64,000 nucleotides of DNA from Coffea arabica (GCF_036785885.1 NC_092312.1:23950001-24014000), one strand, 5' to 3'; counted from the first letter of the stretch, positions 50,497 to 63,861 are shown. The notes: generated by a model not told the origin, from the sequence alone. Numbers and translations are program-made.

Positions 50497-50942
50497 ACTT
50501 TGTCTTAAAGATGTCATAATTGCTCATTCTAATTATTCTACTTTTTGTATGAGTTCAATTGAACATGTAGAAGTTCAAGTGGGGAAATTGTCTACAGTTA
50601 CACTTCTACCATGGAGTAGTCAATTAATCATTATCTTGATACATTCATATCGTCTTAATCATGCTTTAGTTATTGAATTTAATTAGTCCCACTCCAACTA
50701 CCTCTCTGTCTTAACTACAGATCTAATGGATGGTTAAAGGAGTAAAGCTGTCACTATCGTTACATAAGTATAATTTGAGCATGTAATCATCATCTCACCA
50801 AGGGTACGCTTGTTAACTCACATAGCAATGAGCATAGCATGCATGCAATTGAAACAGGATCAGTTGTATTATACCGACAAGTTACTTGAATTGCCCCCTA
50901 AAAAAATCAGATGAAAAACAACCAACAATCAAACACCAACTC

Positions 50943-50944
<2 letters not shown>

Positions 50945-51000
<56 letters not shown>
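50945..51000. repeat. (AT)n microsatellite followed by a GC-rich imperfect hairpin
   Basis: A run of about 56 bases of alternating A/T with one C. It is followed at 51,007-51,035 by GCCCGCGCATTGCGCTGGTG, an imperfect palindrome. This resembles GC-hairpin words seen near some plant Helitron ends, but no Helitron boundary can be shown. Confidence 0.7.
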
Positions 51001-51001
<1 letters not shown>

Positions 51002-51375
51002 AGAAGTGCCCGCGCATTGCGCTGGTGTTTGGTGCCCGTAATTAAAAAGGATTTTTATTGAACAAATAATAGTACATTTTGAAAAGAAATAGTCATCAAA
51101 TATGACAAAACTAATAATAGTACATTCTAATTGTAGCACATACTTGTATACTTTGCTTTATCAATACTTTTGCAATTTTACCATTCCCAAAAGGTTCCTA
51201 CAGATGTCAGTTGAAAATCGTCCAAGAGTAGATATAAGTTATTTCATACAAAGGAATATCCTCCAATGGCTAGTTATAACAATGTGTTAATATGTTTTTG
51301 TGTTAATTACACAACAAAAATTATACTTCAATTAAATGTACCTATAATACTATTTTAGTAATTACACCAACACAT

Positions 51376-51856
51376 AAGCTTATATGAGTTGTACTCGATG
51401 CAAAAACGGTTGCAAAATAATTTCATATTTCAAAAAATACCCAGATGTCTCCATAAATCAAAGTTTTAAATATATCAAAATGAAGGTATTTCGATAAATA
51501 TATCTAAACACATATTGCCCTTAGTTGTATCAAAAGTCTTAAAAAAACTATACAATATTTCATATTCTCAAAAAGCCCCTATCCATGCGGTTGAAATTCA
51601 AACCCCTCCATTTAACCACAACTCATTCTTATATAAGCTTATATGAGTTGTACTCAATGCAAAAACGGTTGCAAAATAATTTCATATTCCAAAAATGCCC
51701 AGATGTCTCCATAAATCAAAGTATTAAATGTACCAAAATGAGGGTATTTCGATATATATATGTAAACACATACTGGCTTTAGTTGTACCAAAAGTTTTAA
51801 AAAAATTATATAACATTTCATATTCTCAAAAAACCCCTATCCATGTGGTTGAATCA
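51376..51856. repeat. Two direct repeats with a 259-bp period
   Basis: 51376-51593 and 51635-51856 share the same order of words (AAGCTTATATGAGTTGTACT, then GCAAAAACGGTTGC, then CAGATGTCTCCATAAATC) with scattered changes. No coding function is seen. Confidence 0.85.
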
Positions 51857-53135
51857 TATCAAATTAAAAAGCATTTAGCAAAAATTTTATATGTAATTCC
51901 TAAATTATTAACAACTATATATTATACATTAACTGTCAATTAGGATAAAAGTTACATGTCCAATAAAAAACATTTCACTTTTAGTTTTATTTATTATTTT
52001 CTTTAGCTTTCTTATTCGAAAGAGTGGTCATGTTCAAGAGTTGAACGGAAGGTCAGTTCATTTCCAACCTCTTCTATGTTGATTCACTGAACTCTGTTTA
52101 TCTTATTCTAACAAGTTAGTCCGAGCAAGCGTGGGTCATCTTAGCCGGCTCATTTAACCATGCTCATCTTATCTTAACAAGTTAGCCCAGGCATGGGTCA
52201 TCTCAGTCATCTTAGCTTTACTAAATTTGGTACAAATTTCCTCACGTAAAAAGTTGACCTAATTTGATTTCAAATTAAAATTTTATTATTTCAATTGATT
52301 GAATTTGAATTCAAAAATCGTTAATGAACTTGACTTAGAAAGACTAATGAATTTATATATATGTGTGTGTATGTGTTATTACATATTTCAACATGTATTA
52401 TAACACATTATAATAACTAGTGGCAAAAGCATACTCTATGGGTGTGCAAATTAAGAAAAGTTGTTTTTTTTATCAAATCCAATAGATTTTTTTTTTTATA
52501 CAAAAAAATGAAGTTATGACTTTTATGACAAACAAATGAAAAACAAATAGAAGTTATTGGGCACAGAAGTTATTAGAAGTTACTAAATTAAGTAGTTATC
52601 CTTAGTAAATTTTTACTTTTTATAGGGATGAAATTAAAAAATAAAAAAATAACAAAAAATTTTAACATCAAACCCCCATCCTCATGCTTTATATATGCAA
52701 AGATATATTAACATAATGACATATATTTTTTACACATATATAAACTTATATAATGTTCTAATATATATTTTTGACATGTCAATATGGTATTCACATGTAA
52801 AAATTACGAATATGAATTATACATATAATTAATTTTTTTAATATTTATTGAATTTGAAATAAATAACTTCCAAATTCAAGAAATCAATACATTTCCATAT
52901 CTAATTTGAATTATATGAATTAGGAATTTTTCACATTGGTCCGAATTGCCCAATTGCCGATTTCAAATTTCCAAATCCACTTCAAAATCAGTGGTAATTG
53001 GGTAATTACAAAGTTTGTATAAGTTTAGGCAGAAGACTAGAAAACCGCCTTCGCTGTCCTACCCATTGCACATCGTACATGAATTACATCGGCAATTTTA
53101 AGGCACTGTTCAAATTGAAACTAGGTTTCGTTGCC

Positions 53136-54268
53136 ATGGCTTCCGGCAGCGACGATGAAGGCATGACCCCTAAGCATCTACTCGAGCATCCTGGCATGGG
53201 GTCGGAGCTTCTCTCACATGTCAAAAGCCAAGAGATCTGCTCCTAAGAGAGCAGCAGCATCGACAAAGAGAGCCTCACCTTGGAGAGCATCGGTAGCTCC
53301 GACAAGGAGGGCGTTGGCGGCAACAAATCAAGGGAGTTTGACTTGGAGGACTGGAAAGAGAGGAATAGGGACCTCAGCCACAAATCAATGGAGCAAATTC
53401 TTCAGGAGTGTTGGAAGTCGGTGCCCTCTTTTCCATCGAACCTTGGTGCAATTGGTGGACTTGACGCTGTTGTCAAGTTTTGCTTCGTCCACGATGTAGA
53501 TCCTAAGTTATGGGAAAAATACGTGGCAGAGTGTCGAGAAAGTGAGGTTAGTAGATCAATCCCAGTCCTCCTTCTTTGTCCGTTTTTTTTTAATTTCCTT
53601 TTTTACCTTTTTTAATTAGGGTCTATCTGTTTTATTACTTTGTCTTTGCATTTTAGTATGTTATGCCCTCTCGAAATCAGTTCCATTAGATGCACGTTAG
53701 CAAAACTTTTTGTAGTTCGTGTACCGAAGAGAGACTCTCAATAGGACTCATGAGTTTTCCTTTTATAATTTTGTTTTTTTGTATATAAATAATAGTAAAG
53801 GTATTATTACATTTGTGTTTTACTTGCCTTATTAACCTGGAAGTATAATGCATGAACAGGGATCCGATGTGATTACATATCCGGGTCCTTCTCCGTACCT
53901 TCCCCTTAGGCCAATCAACTCTTATTTGAAAAACCTTGAACTGCATCAAGAACTCATCCAGTTGGCTACTAGGGCCCTGGAGGAGGTGCATTCCATTTGT
54001 AATTTTTGTGCTTCTTTGTTTATTTTTTCCACCTTCTTATCGTTGAGTTTCTGAATTCTATGAATCACTCTTGCAGAAGCAGTTAGGATACCAGTTTTTG
54101 CATGTTGAGCGGGTAACTGGATACTCTTGTTCTAGTTACGTGTACAATATAACTTTTTTAGCTTAGGGTGCCGATGCTCCTGATGGCAAAAGCTTTCAAG
54201 CCAAGGTTTATACCGGAATAAATAAGGTGGAGGTTATTTTCTGCCGTCCCAAAGTCGTTAAAACCTAG
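53136..54268 (+). pseudogene. Array copy 1: three-exon unknown (cystatin-like?) gene with two in-frame stops
   Basis: Exons 53136-53546, 53860-53985 and 54077-54268, all phase 0 with GT-AG borders, give a 242-codon frame ended by TAG at 54266. ATG at 53136 has an excellent context (GCCATGG). The frame contains TAA at codon 37 (53244-53246) and TAG at 54164-54166. Downstream of the first stop the sequence still reads like protein: EFDLEDWKERNRDLSHKS, GGLDAVVKFCFVHDVDPKLW, then YPGPSPYLPLRP. Exon 3 has YVYNITFLA, the second stop, then GKSFQAKVYTGINKVEVIF. The exon 3 pattern (a Y-x-I-T-F strand, then FQAKV) suggests a plant cystatin-like fold, as inference only. Treating the second stop as intronic would need a 55-base intron, shorter than plants normally splice. 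Confidence 0.6.
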
Positions 54269-54920
54269 TTCACCTCAAGTTGGATCTGTCCTAGAGGCGA
54301 ACCGCCGCTGACAAGTCCCATGGTTGTTTATATTTTTAGATTCTTGCAAGTCCTAAGTGTAAAAATTTTTAGAATCTAGAAAGTTATGTAGGGTTTATAA
54401 GCTTTATAGGGATGAAATTAAAAAATAAAAAAAATAACACAAAATTTTAACATCAAACCCCCATCCTCATGCTTTATATATGAAAAGATATATTAACATA
54501 ATGACATATATTTTTTACACATATATAAACTTATATAATGTTATAATATATATTTTTGACATGTCAATATGGTATTCACATGTAAAAATTACAAATATGA
54601 ATTATACATATAATTAATTTTTTTAATATTTATTGAATTTGAAATAAATAACTTCCAAATTGAAGAAATCAATACATTTCCACATCTAATTTGAATTATA
54701 TGAATTAGAAATTTTCCACATTGGTCCGAATTGCCCAATTGCCGATTTCAAATTTCCAAATCCACTTCAAAATCAGTGGTAATTGGGTAATTACAAAGTT
54801 TGTATATGTTTAGGCAGAAGACTAGAAAACCGCCTTCGCTGTCCTACCCATTGCACATCGTACATGAATTACATCGGCAATTTTAAGGCACTGTTCAAAT
54901 TGAAACTAGGTTTCGTTGCC

Positions 54921-56054
54921 ATGGCTTCCGGCAGCGACGATGAAGGCTTGACCCCTAAGCATCTACTCGATCATTCTGGCATGGGGTCGGAGCTTCTCTC
55001 ACATGTCAAAAGCCAAGAGATCTGCTCCTAAGAGAGCAGCAGCATCGACAAAGAGAGCCTCACCTTGGAGAGCATCGGTAGCTCCGACAAGGAGGGCGTC
55101 TGCGGCAGCAAATCAAGGGAGTTTGACTTGGAGGACTGGAAAGATAGGAATAGGGACCTCAGCCACAAATCAATGGAGCAAATTCTTCAGGAGTATTGGA
55201 AGTCGGTGCCCTCTTTTCCATCGAACCTTGGTGCAATTGGTGGACTTGACGCTGTTGTGAAGTTTTGCTTCGTCCACGATATAGATCCTAAGTTATGGGA
55301 AAAATACGTGGCAGAGTGTCGAGAAAATGTGGTTAGTAGATCAATCCCAGTCCTCCTTCTTTCTCCGTTTTTTTTTAAATTTTCTTTTTTTACTTTTTTT
55401 AATTAGGGTCTATCTGTTTTATTATTTTGTCTTTGCATTTTAGTATGTTATGCCCTCTCGAAATCAGTTCCATTAGATGCACGTTAGCAAAACTTTTTGT
55501 AGTTCGTGTACCGAAGAGAGACTCTCAATAGGACTCATGAGTTTTCCTTTTACAATTTTGTTTTTTTGTATATAAATAATAGTAAAGGTATTATTACATT
55601 TGTGTTTTATTTGCCTTATTAACCTGGATGTATAATGCATGAACAGGGATCCGATGTGGTTACATATCCGGGTCCTTCTCCGTACATTCCCCTTAGGCCA
55701 ATCAACTCTTATTTGAAAAACCTTGAACTGCATCAAGAACTCATCCAGTTGGCTAATAGGGCCCTGGAGGAGGTGCATTCCATTTGTAATTTTTGTGCTT
55801 CTTTGTTTATTTTTTCCACCTTCTTATCGTTGAGTTTCTGAATTCTATGAATCACTCTTGCAGAAGCAGTTAGGATACCAGTTTTGCATGTTGAGCGGGT
55901 AACTGGATACTCTTGTTCTAGTTATGTGTACAATATAACTTTTTTAGCTTAGGGTGCCGATGCTCCTGATGGCAAAAGCTTTCAAGCCAAGGTTTATACC
56001 GGAATAAATAATGTGGAGGTTATTTTCTGCCGTCCCAAAGTCGTTAAAACCTAG
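54921..56054 (+). pseudogene. Array copy 2: same gene, with an extra frameshift
   Basis: Exons 54921-55331, 55647-55772 and 55864-56054. It keeps ATG and the codon-37 TAA (55029-55031). Exon 3 is one base shorter: a T-run of four at about 55,881 replaces five in the other copies. That shifts the frame, and the exon also carries the TAG now at 55950-55952. Exon 1 differs at a few residues from copy 1 (for example KDRN for KERN and HDIDPK for HDVDPK). Confidence 0.6.
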
Positions 56055-56190
56055 TTCACCTCAAGTTGGATCTGTCCTGGAGGCGAACCGCCGCTGACAA
56101 GTCCCATGGTTGTTTATATTTTTAGATTCTTGCAAGTCCTAAGTGTAAAAATTTTTAGAATCTAGAAAGTTATGTAGGGTTTATAAGCTT

Positions 56191-56703
56191 TATAGGGATG
56201 AAATTAAAAAATAAAAAAAATAACACAAAATTTTAACATCAAACCCCCATCCTCATGCTTTATATATGAAAAGATATATTAACATAATGACATATATTTT
56301 TTACACATATATAAACTTATATAATGTTCTAATATATATTTTTGACATGTCAATATGGTATTCACATGTAAAAATTACAAATATGAATTATACATATAAT
56401 TAATTTTTTTAATATTTATTGAATTTGAAATAAATAACTTCCAAATTGAAGAAATCAATACATTTCCACATCTAATTTGAATTATATGAATTAGGAATTT
56501 TCCACATTGGTCCGAATTGCCCAATTGCCGATTTCAAATTTCCAAATCCACTTCAAAATCAGTGGTAATTGGGTAATTACAAAGTTTGTATAAGTTTAGG
56601 CAGAAGACTAGAAAACCGCCTTCGCTGTCCTACACATTGCACATCGTACATGAATTACATCGGCAATTTTAAGGCACTGTTCAAATTGAAACTAGGTTTT
56701 GTT
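56191..56703 (+). repeat. Array unit 3, left part (upstream segment)
   Basis: This continues the array up to GAAACTAGGTTTTGTT, where the solo LTR begins. It shares variants with unit 2 upstream (ATTGAAGAAATC, TTCCACATC) rather than with units 1 and 4 (ATTCAAGAAATC, TTCCATATC). Confidence 0.9.
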
Positions 56704-59700
56704 TGTGACGCCCCCACTTCTCCCTAAAGCGAACCAAAGGGTATCCGCGGGACGCCTGCCCAACTCTCGCCAGGACTCAAGCAATTTCCGTCCAAGCTTA
56801 ATACAATACTAGACGTTACGAATAAATATCATAAATACAATCAGTGCGTAAGCATTCAAGCCTATCAATATTCAACATCTGCCCAATCATTTCATCGGAA
56901 TCTCGAAGTACATCAATATTCAAAATATACATTAATCACAAGTCTAGCTCCAAAGTGCAACGGAAACCCTAAAACAAGAGTACGCCAAGAGGGGTTTCTC
57001 CAATATTTCTCCAAGTCCAATCCTGTTAAGGAAAACAAATCTACAGGGTGAGCAAAACGCTCGTGAGGCCAAGAACACACATGCAAGCACTTTGTTCAAA
57101 TAGCAATCCCAAATTTAATAAATAAAACCATGTCCTTTCAATAATCAATCATTCGAACAGGAAAAGTAATCAGAAACAATTCAATGATATAGTAGCTCTC
57201 AGGAGCTAAGTTCCACTCGATCTGCCGATGTCATTCGTATATCTTCCCGCGTTGACCCTCCTGTCAACCGGGTCAGTTTTTCCATTTCCGTAGATCACCA
57301 CTTACTTCCCTCCGTCCACCGTACACCACAAGGGCCCACAAGTCATTTATAAGGCGATACTCCACGAGTATGCCAAGCAAGATCTCTCATTAGGTCGAGC
57401 TTATATATATCTCATGACTCGCCCAAATTTCCGACCAAGCCCATTGCCGGCTCGAGACCAAGGTCGGCCTATGAGTTTGGGCGTCCCCCATTCATTTGAA
57501 AGTCGAGGAGGTTCACTCCAACGACATATGTAATCATAATATAACATTGCATTTCATTCATTCATTCAATACATTTCAATCATTTATTTGAAATTAGGAC
57601 GAGTGCGATAAAGTACGCACCTGCCCTTATTTTTTAAAACTTCCAACAATTATCACAAACAAGCAAGTATCAAAGATTCACACACTTGACACTCACCGAG
57701 CAATTCAATAAGAATTATTTTCTGGGAGTTCAAGTGTCCACGGTGAGATCCTCTTGAAGGTCTCCTTGCGCGCCTGGCAATTAATAGCGGATAATGACAC
57801 AATTAACCCACTTATCAAGGAAGATTGTACTCTAGTACAATCTAAAGATTATTTCACAAAAGGAACCTCAATTACTCGTAAATCGAGGTTCAGCTTGCCT
57901 TTTATTATGTACAATATTATTTGAGTTTTTATCATGAAAATCGAGGGCAAAACGTTTGAATAATACTAAGAAAATTAAGAGTTTTGGAAAAACTCCTTTG
58001 CCTTGGAAATTGAGAAATTTCAGTTTTATCCTAAATTTTTGAAAATTCATATCTCTCTCGATATAAGCCCAAAACTGGAAAACTTTATACCGTTGGAAAC
58101 CTTTTGGAATGTGCTAAAAGTTCTTAGAAGACACCTTTTCATGAATCTAAGTGAAAAGTACTCAAAAATGAGCTTGAAAGTACAGATTCGGCGTACAAGG
58201 CAGAATTAAGTTGGATTTCGGCCAACTTTGAAAATTCGGCACGATTCACACGTTGCAAACCGGCCTCTAAAATTTGTAACTCAAGTAGTGTTGCAAGTGA
58301 GGTTTATAACAAAACAAGCGAATCAAGAATCGGAGTTTCGAGTACCGAGATACGGTAGCTCAAAGTTGGGGAAATTCAAGACTGGAGAAGAATTTCCAGA
58401 TTTGAACCTCCAACACTAGAAATTTAATTGGGTATCGAAACGAACTTGGATTGGTACCAAAATTGGCAGTACTTTACTCCTGTATGAGAGGTACCGTCCT
58501 ATCAAATTTTAGGGAAAAATACCTTCGGAGAGATAGATAATTAGTCAACCAAAGTTCAGGAAAAATTCTAAGGCAATCTGCCTTTTGACTTTCATTTCCC
58601 AATTTCAAATCGTTTAACCAAGAAAGCTATCCAACCATGGTTCATTGGTGAAATAAAGGTCTAAGATACATCCATGATACCTTTGATAATGGTTTAGCAT
58701 CAAAATTTCAATTAATAAGATCACTCCCAAGTTTTTGTCGCAAATCAATCCAAATATTACGTTTTTCCAAAACAGGGCAGTCCACTTGTTTTAGTCACAA
58801 CTCAGTCATTTTAACTCGGAATGAGGCATGGTTTATGGCGTTAGAAAATAAATTCATAGGACTAAAAGTTCATAGAAGAAAACGTTCTGCAATTTGGCAA
58901 GCAACCAGCTCGAAATTGAGCCTCAATTTGCTGCCTCTACAAACCATTCCAGCAAATCTGAGAGACAGGACAGCCATCTTAAAATGTTTGGTTCGGCTCA
59001 CTCACAATGAATCAGAACATGCATTTTATCTCAAATTAAAGCCAGGAATGTCTAGTTTCAAATGCCACCGACGGCACTTGATTTCGACACCCGAGGACAG
59101 AGTTATGGTCAAAATGCTGCCGCTGGACAGAGTTACCCGAAAATAATTTTCCAGCTTGCCTAGTTCACGAATAAATTCATTTGCCCATCCAAACGTTAAT
59201 GTTTTCCAACGAAAATTTTTACACATATAATATAACATATAAACATCAGGTTCATGCCAATAAATCACCAAAAATGGGCCTTATCATGGCCGAATAAAAC
59301 AGGGGCAGTTTTGGAAATTTCTTGTCATGACCTCTACTTTGAGTTTCCAACAATAATACTCCATGAATCCATCATTATAACCATTAAACTACCATTAAAT
59401 CCAACATTAATCCTCTAATCCGCAAAAACAACCCAAGTATGGGAATACAAAGAGCCCACTTTCACATTTTACAACCATATCAAGCTAACCAAATGCATGC
59501 ATGAACTTAACAAGGTAAGATAGCTTCCAAACTTCAAGTTTCCAAGAGTGGATCATTACTTACTTTGGTTTGATGTTCAAGCAGAATTTTCAGCCCCCTT
59601 TCACCCCAGAAAAATAGTGATTTCAGCCCTTGTTTGCAGCTCAAAATGATCCTCAAGTATTAAGCTAAGTGTGGTGCAAGTTTGGTTGAATTTGGAGATG

Positions 59701-60807
59701 ATTTGGGGGTGGTTTGAGTGAGATTTGTGAGGTGAAATTTTGAAGCAATGGAGTTAGAGAGAGGGGAGGGCTGGTCGGCAATGAGGAGAGAGAAGAGAGA
59801 GTGTGATTTGATCCAAGTTAGCTTCCAAGAGAAGGTGAAATGAGTGGTGTAAATTCACCCAAAAGTCAACTCTCATTAGGGTGCGTTTGGAGCGATTAGG
59901 GCTTGATTTTCTCGCGCGTTTGGTTCACTAGTGCACTAAACCTCCAATGCATTTATATTCATGTAAATATTATTCACTCTCAATTGTCTCGAAATAAGGG
60001 TCTAAAGTCCCTCAAATGAAGTCGCGCGTGTGAAAAGGCGTACCGTCAATTTTAATGCTATAACGCGAAACTTCCGAGAAATTCTTATAACGACTGCACT
60101 ACTAACTATCACTTAAGTATTTATTCATAAGATTACCTATTTTAGGACCATAGTACAAGTCTCCAATATTCCAAGGTTATTGTGCTCCTACGCGGATAAA
60201 ATCTCCAAGCACTATTCACTGTTCTTACTAAACGCGCTCCCGGAAATTAATTCTTGAAACAAGTCATTTTAAAAATATAACGAAGCTATATTTCCACGTA
60301 ATTAGGTTCAATAGGTCTAGAAAATAATACTCGGAATAAATGAACAAGTAAATAATTAAATAAACTCAAATTAGGGTTTTAATAGGAGTTTTACGAGTCC
60401 CCACATGAGTCGAGTATTAACTCCTCAAATCTCCAATAAATTTGTATCCATGTGTCTTTTAGAAAACTATCCACGCGTGAGTAGTATATGCTCACTTAGA
60501 ACTTATTCACCTTTAATTCTCGATTAACATTTCTTAATCTGCTATTGTCCGTTCTTAATTTCCCCAGGATAATCATACTCTCGAATACAATATCACCTTG
60601 AAACACTCGTGTTCATTATTTCTTACTTAAACAATCCTCTGAAAATTGAAGTTGTTAACGGGACGTTTTAAAAGCATAATGAAGACATTATTCCATACGA
60701 ATTGATTTAAACTGGTCGTAATAAATTATTTGGGAAAAACAGGGGGATAAATACTTAATTAAACCATTAATAATCGATAAAAATAAGAAATTTTTCGGGT
60801 TCTCACA
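56704..60807 (-). mobile_element. Solo LTR of about 4.1 kb, probably Ty3/gypsy chromovirus (Del/Tekay-like)
   Basis: The insert interrupts unit 3 of the array 12 bases before its start-codon position. It begins TGTGACGCCCCCAC and ends GGGTTCTCACA, so it has TG...CA ends, and it is flanked by TTGTT (56699-56703) and TCGTT (60808-60812), a 5-bp target duplication with one C-to-T difference. Read on the minus strand it starts TGTGAGAACCCGAAAAATTT and ends GGGGGCGTCACA, end patterns I associate with long LTRs of plant chromoviruses. There is no gag-pol coding and no second LTR inside, so it is a solo LTR left by LTR-LTR recombination. The family name is from memory. Confidence 0.75.
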
Positions 60808-60815
60808 TCGTTGCC

Positions 60816-61948
60816 AGGGCTTCCGGCAGCGACGATGAAGGCATGACCCCTAAGCATCTACTCGAGCATCCTGGCATGGGGTCGGAGCTTCTCTCATATG
60901 TCAAAAGCCAAGAGATCTGCTCCTAAGAGAGCAGCAGCATCGACAAAGAGAGCCACACCTTGGAGAGCATCGGTAGCTCCGACAAGGAGGGCGTTGGCGG
61001 CAGCAAATCAAGAGAGTTTGACTTGGAGGACTGGAAAGAAAGGAATAGGGACCTCAACCACAAATCAAGCGAGCAAATTCTTCAGGAGTGTTGGAAGTCG
61101 GTGCCCTCTTTTCCATCGAACCTTGGTGCAATTGGTGGACTTGACGCTGTTGTCAAGTTTTGCTTCGTCCACGATGTAGATCCTAAGTTATGGGAAAAAT
61201 ACGTGGCAGAGTGTCGAGAAAGTGAGGTTAGTAGATCAATCCCAGTCCTCCTTCTTTGTCCGTTTTTTTTAAATTTCTTTTTTTACATTTTCTAATTAGG
61301 GTCTATCTGTTTTATTACTTTGTCTTTACATTTTAGTATGTTATGCCCTCTCGAAATCAGTTCCATTAGCTGCACGTTAGCAAAACTTTTTGTAGTTCAT
61401 GTACCGAAGAGAGACTCTCAATAGGACTCATGAATTTTCCTTTTATAATTTTATTTTTTTGTATATAAATAATAGTAAAGGTACTATTACATTTGTGTTT
61501 TACTTGCCTTATTAACCTGGATGTATAATGCATGAACAGGGATCCGATGTGGTTACATATACGGGTCCTTCTCCGTACCTTCCCCTTAGGCCAATCACCT
61601 CTTATTTGAAAAACCTTGAACTGCATCAAGAACTCATCCAGTTGGCTACTAGGGCCCTGGAGGAGGTGCATTCTATTTGCAATTTTTGTGTTTCTTTGTT
61701 TATTTTTTCCATCTTCTTATCGTTGAGTTTTTGAATTCTATGAATCACTCTTGCAGAAGCAGCTAGGATACCAGTTTTTGCATATTGAGCGGGTAACTGG
61801 ATACTCTTGTTCTAGTTACGTGTACAATATAACTTTTTTAGCTTAGGGTGGCGATGCTCCTGATGGCAAAAGCTTTCAAGCCAAGGTTTATACTGGAATA
61901 AATAAGGTGGAGGTTATTTTCTGCCGTCCTAAAGTCGTTAAAACCTAG
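60816..61948 (+). pseudogene. Array copy 3: same gene, start codon lost, upstream split by the solo LTR
   Basis: Exons 60816-61226, 61540-61665 and 61757-61948. The start codon is AGG (60816-60818) in place of ATG. The codon-37 TAA (60924-60926) and exon 3 TAG (61844-61846) are both present. Its promoter region now lies beyond 4.1 kb of LTR. The coding part shares variants with copy 4 (SSEQ or SSKQ for SMEQ; exon 3 HIERV for HVERV). Confidence 0.6.
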
Positions 61949-62592
61949 TTTACCTCAAGTTGGATCTGTCCTGGAGGCGAACCGCCGCTGACAAGTCCCA
62001 TGGTTGTTTATATTTTTAGATTCTTGCAAGTCCTAAGTGTAAAAATTTTAGAATCTAGAAAGTTATGTAGGGGTTATAAGCTTTATAGGGATGAAATTAA
62101 AAAAAATAACACAAAATTTTAACATCAAACCCGCATTCTCATGCTTTATATATGAAAAGATATATTAACATAATGACATATATTTTTTACACATATATAA
62201 ACTTATATAATGTTCTAATATATATTTTTGACATGTCAATATGGTATTCACATGTAAAAATTACAAATATGAATTATACATATAATTAATTATTTTAATA
62301 TTTATTGAATTTGAAATAAATAACTTCCAAATTCAAGAAATCAATACATTTCCATATCTAATTTGAATTATATGAATTAGGAATTTTCCAAATTGGTCCG
62401 AATTGCCCAATTGCCGATTTCAAATTTCCAAATCCACTTCAAAATCAGTGGTAATTGGGTAATTACAGAGTTTGTAAAAGTTTTGGCAGAAGACTAGAAA
62501 ACCGCCTTCGTTGTCCTACACATTACACATCGTACATGAATTACATCGGCAATTTTAAGGCACTGTTCAAATTCAAACTATGTTTCGTTGCC

Positions 62593-63726
62593 ATGGCTTC
62601 CGGCAGCGACGATGAAGGCATGACCCCTAAGCATCTACTCGAACATCCTGGCAAGGGGTCGGAGCTTCTCTCACATGTGAAAAGCCAAGAGATCTGCTCC
62701 TAAGAGAGCAGCAGCATCGACAAAGAGAGCCTCACCTTGGAGAGCATCGGTAGCTCCGACAAGGAGGGCGTTGGCGGCAGCAAATCAAGAGAGTTTGACT
62801 TGGAGGACTGGAAAGAGAGGAATAGGGACCTCAGCCACAAATCAAGCAAGCAAATTCTTCAGGAGTGTTGGAAGTCGGTGCCCTCTTTTCCATCGAACCT
62901 TGGTGCAATTGGTGGACTTGACGCTGTTGTCAAGTTTTGCTTCGTCCACGATGTAGATCCTAACTTATGGGAAAAATACGTGGCAGAGTGTCGAGAATGT
63001 GAGGTTAGTAGATCAATCCCAATCCTCCTTCTTTGTCCCTTTTTTTTTAAATTTCCTTTTTTACATTTTCTAATTAGGGTCTATCTGTTTTATTACTTTG
63101 TCTTTACATTTTAGTATGTTATGCCCTCTCGAAATCAGTTCCATTAGCTGCACGTTAGCAAAACTTTTTGTAGTTCGTGTACCGAATAGAGACTCTCAAT
63201 AGGACTCATGAGTTTTCCTTTTATAATTTTGTTTTTTTGTATATAAATAATAGTAAAGGTACTATTACATTTGTGTTTTACTTGCCTTATTAACCTGGAT
63301 TTATAATGCATGAACAGGGATCCGATGTGGTTACATATTCGGGTCCTTCTCCGTACCTTCCCCTTAGGCCAATCACCTCTTATTTGAAAAACCTTGAACT
63401 GCATCAAAAACTCATCCAGTTGGCTCCTAGGGCCCTGGAGGAGGTGCATTCCATTTGCAATTTTTGTGCTTCCTTGTTTATTTTTTCCACCTTCTTATCG
63501 TTGAGTTTCTGAATTCTATGAATCACTCTTGCAGAAGCAGCTAGGATACCAGTTTTTGCATATTGAGCGGGTAACTGGATACTCTTGTTCTAGTTACGTG
63601 TAAAATATAACTTTTTTAGCTTAGGGTGCCGTTGCTCCTGATGGCAAAAGCTTTCAAGCCAAGGTTTATACTGGAATAAATAAGGTGGAGGTTATTTTCT
63701 GCCGTCCTAAAGTCGTTAAAACCTAG
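62593..63726 (+). pseudogene. Array copy 4: same gene, with a third stop
   Basis: Exons 62593-63003, 63318-63443 and 63535-63726. ATG is intact. The codon-37 TAA (62701-62703) and the exon 3 TAG (63622-63624) are kept. A further TAA at 63601-63603 replaces the TAC found in copies 1 to 3. Confidence 0.6.
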
Positions 63727-63861
63727 TTCACCTCAAGTTGGATCTGTCCTGGAGGCGAACCGCCGCTGACAAGTCCCATGGTTGTTTATATTTTTAGATT
63801 CTTGCAAGTCCTAAGTGTAAAAATTTTAGAATCTAGAAAGTTATGTAGGGGTTATAAGCTT

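Larger units (their letters stand above)
50502..52620. other. AT-rich intergenic DNA
   Basis: No gene recognised. It contains a (TA)n microsatellite and a pair of 259-bp-spaced direct repeats, listed separately. Short TATA-rich open frames are not credible. Confidence 0.45.

Noticed and set aside
53218..53499. Basic Ala/Lys-rich open frame (SKAKRSAPKRAAAS...) overlapping exon 1 of each array copy, resembling a histone tail
   Set aside because: It lies in another frame of the main exon. In copy 4 a stop follows its ATG at once. Its composition is explained by the out-of-frame reading.
53686..53991. 101-codon minus-strand frame repeated in all array copies
   Set aside because: It is antisense to an intron and exon 2. 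It is repeated only because the whole DNA unit is repeated, and it has no recognisable domain.
54112..54166. A 55-base GT-AG intron that would remove the exon 3 stop in the array genes
   Set aside because: It is shorter than plant introns normally allow, and the intervening codons continue the protein pattern (YVYNITFLA). Kept only as a remote possibility.
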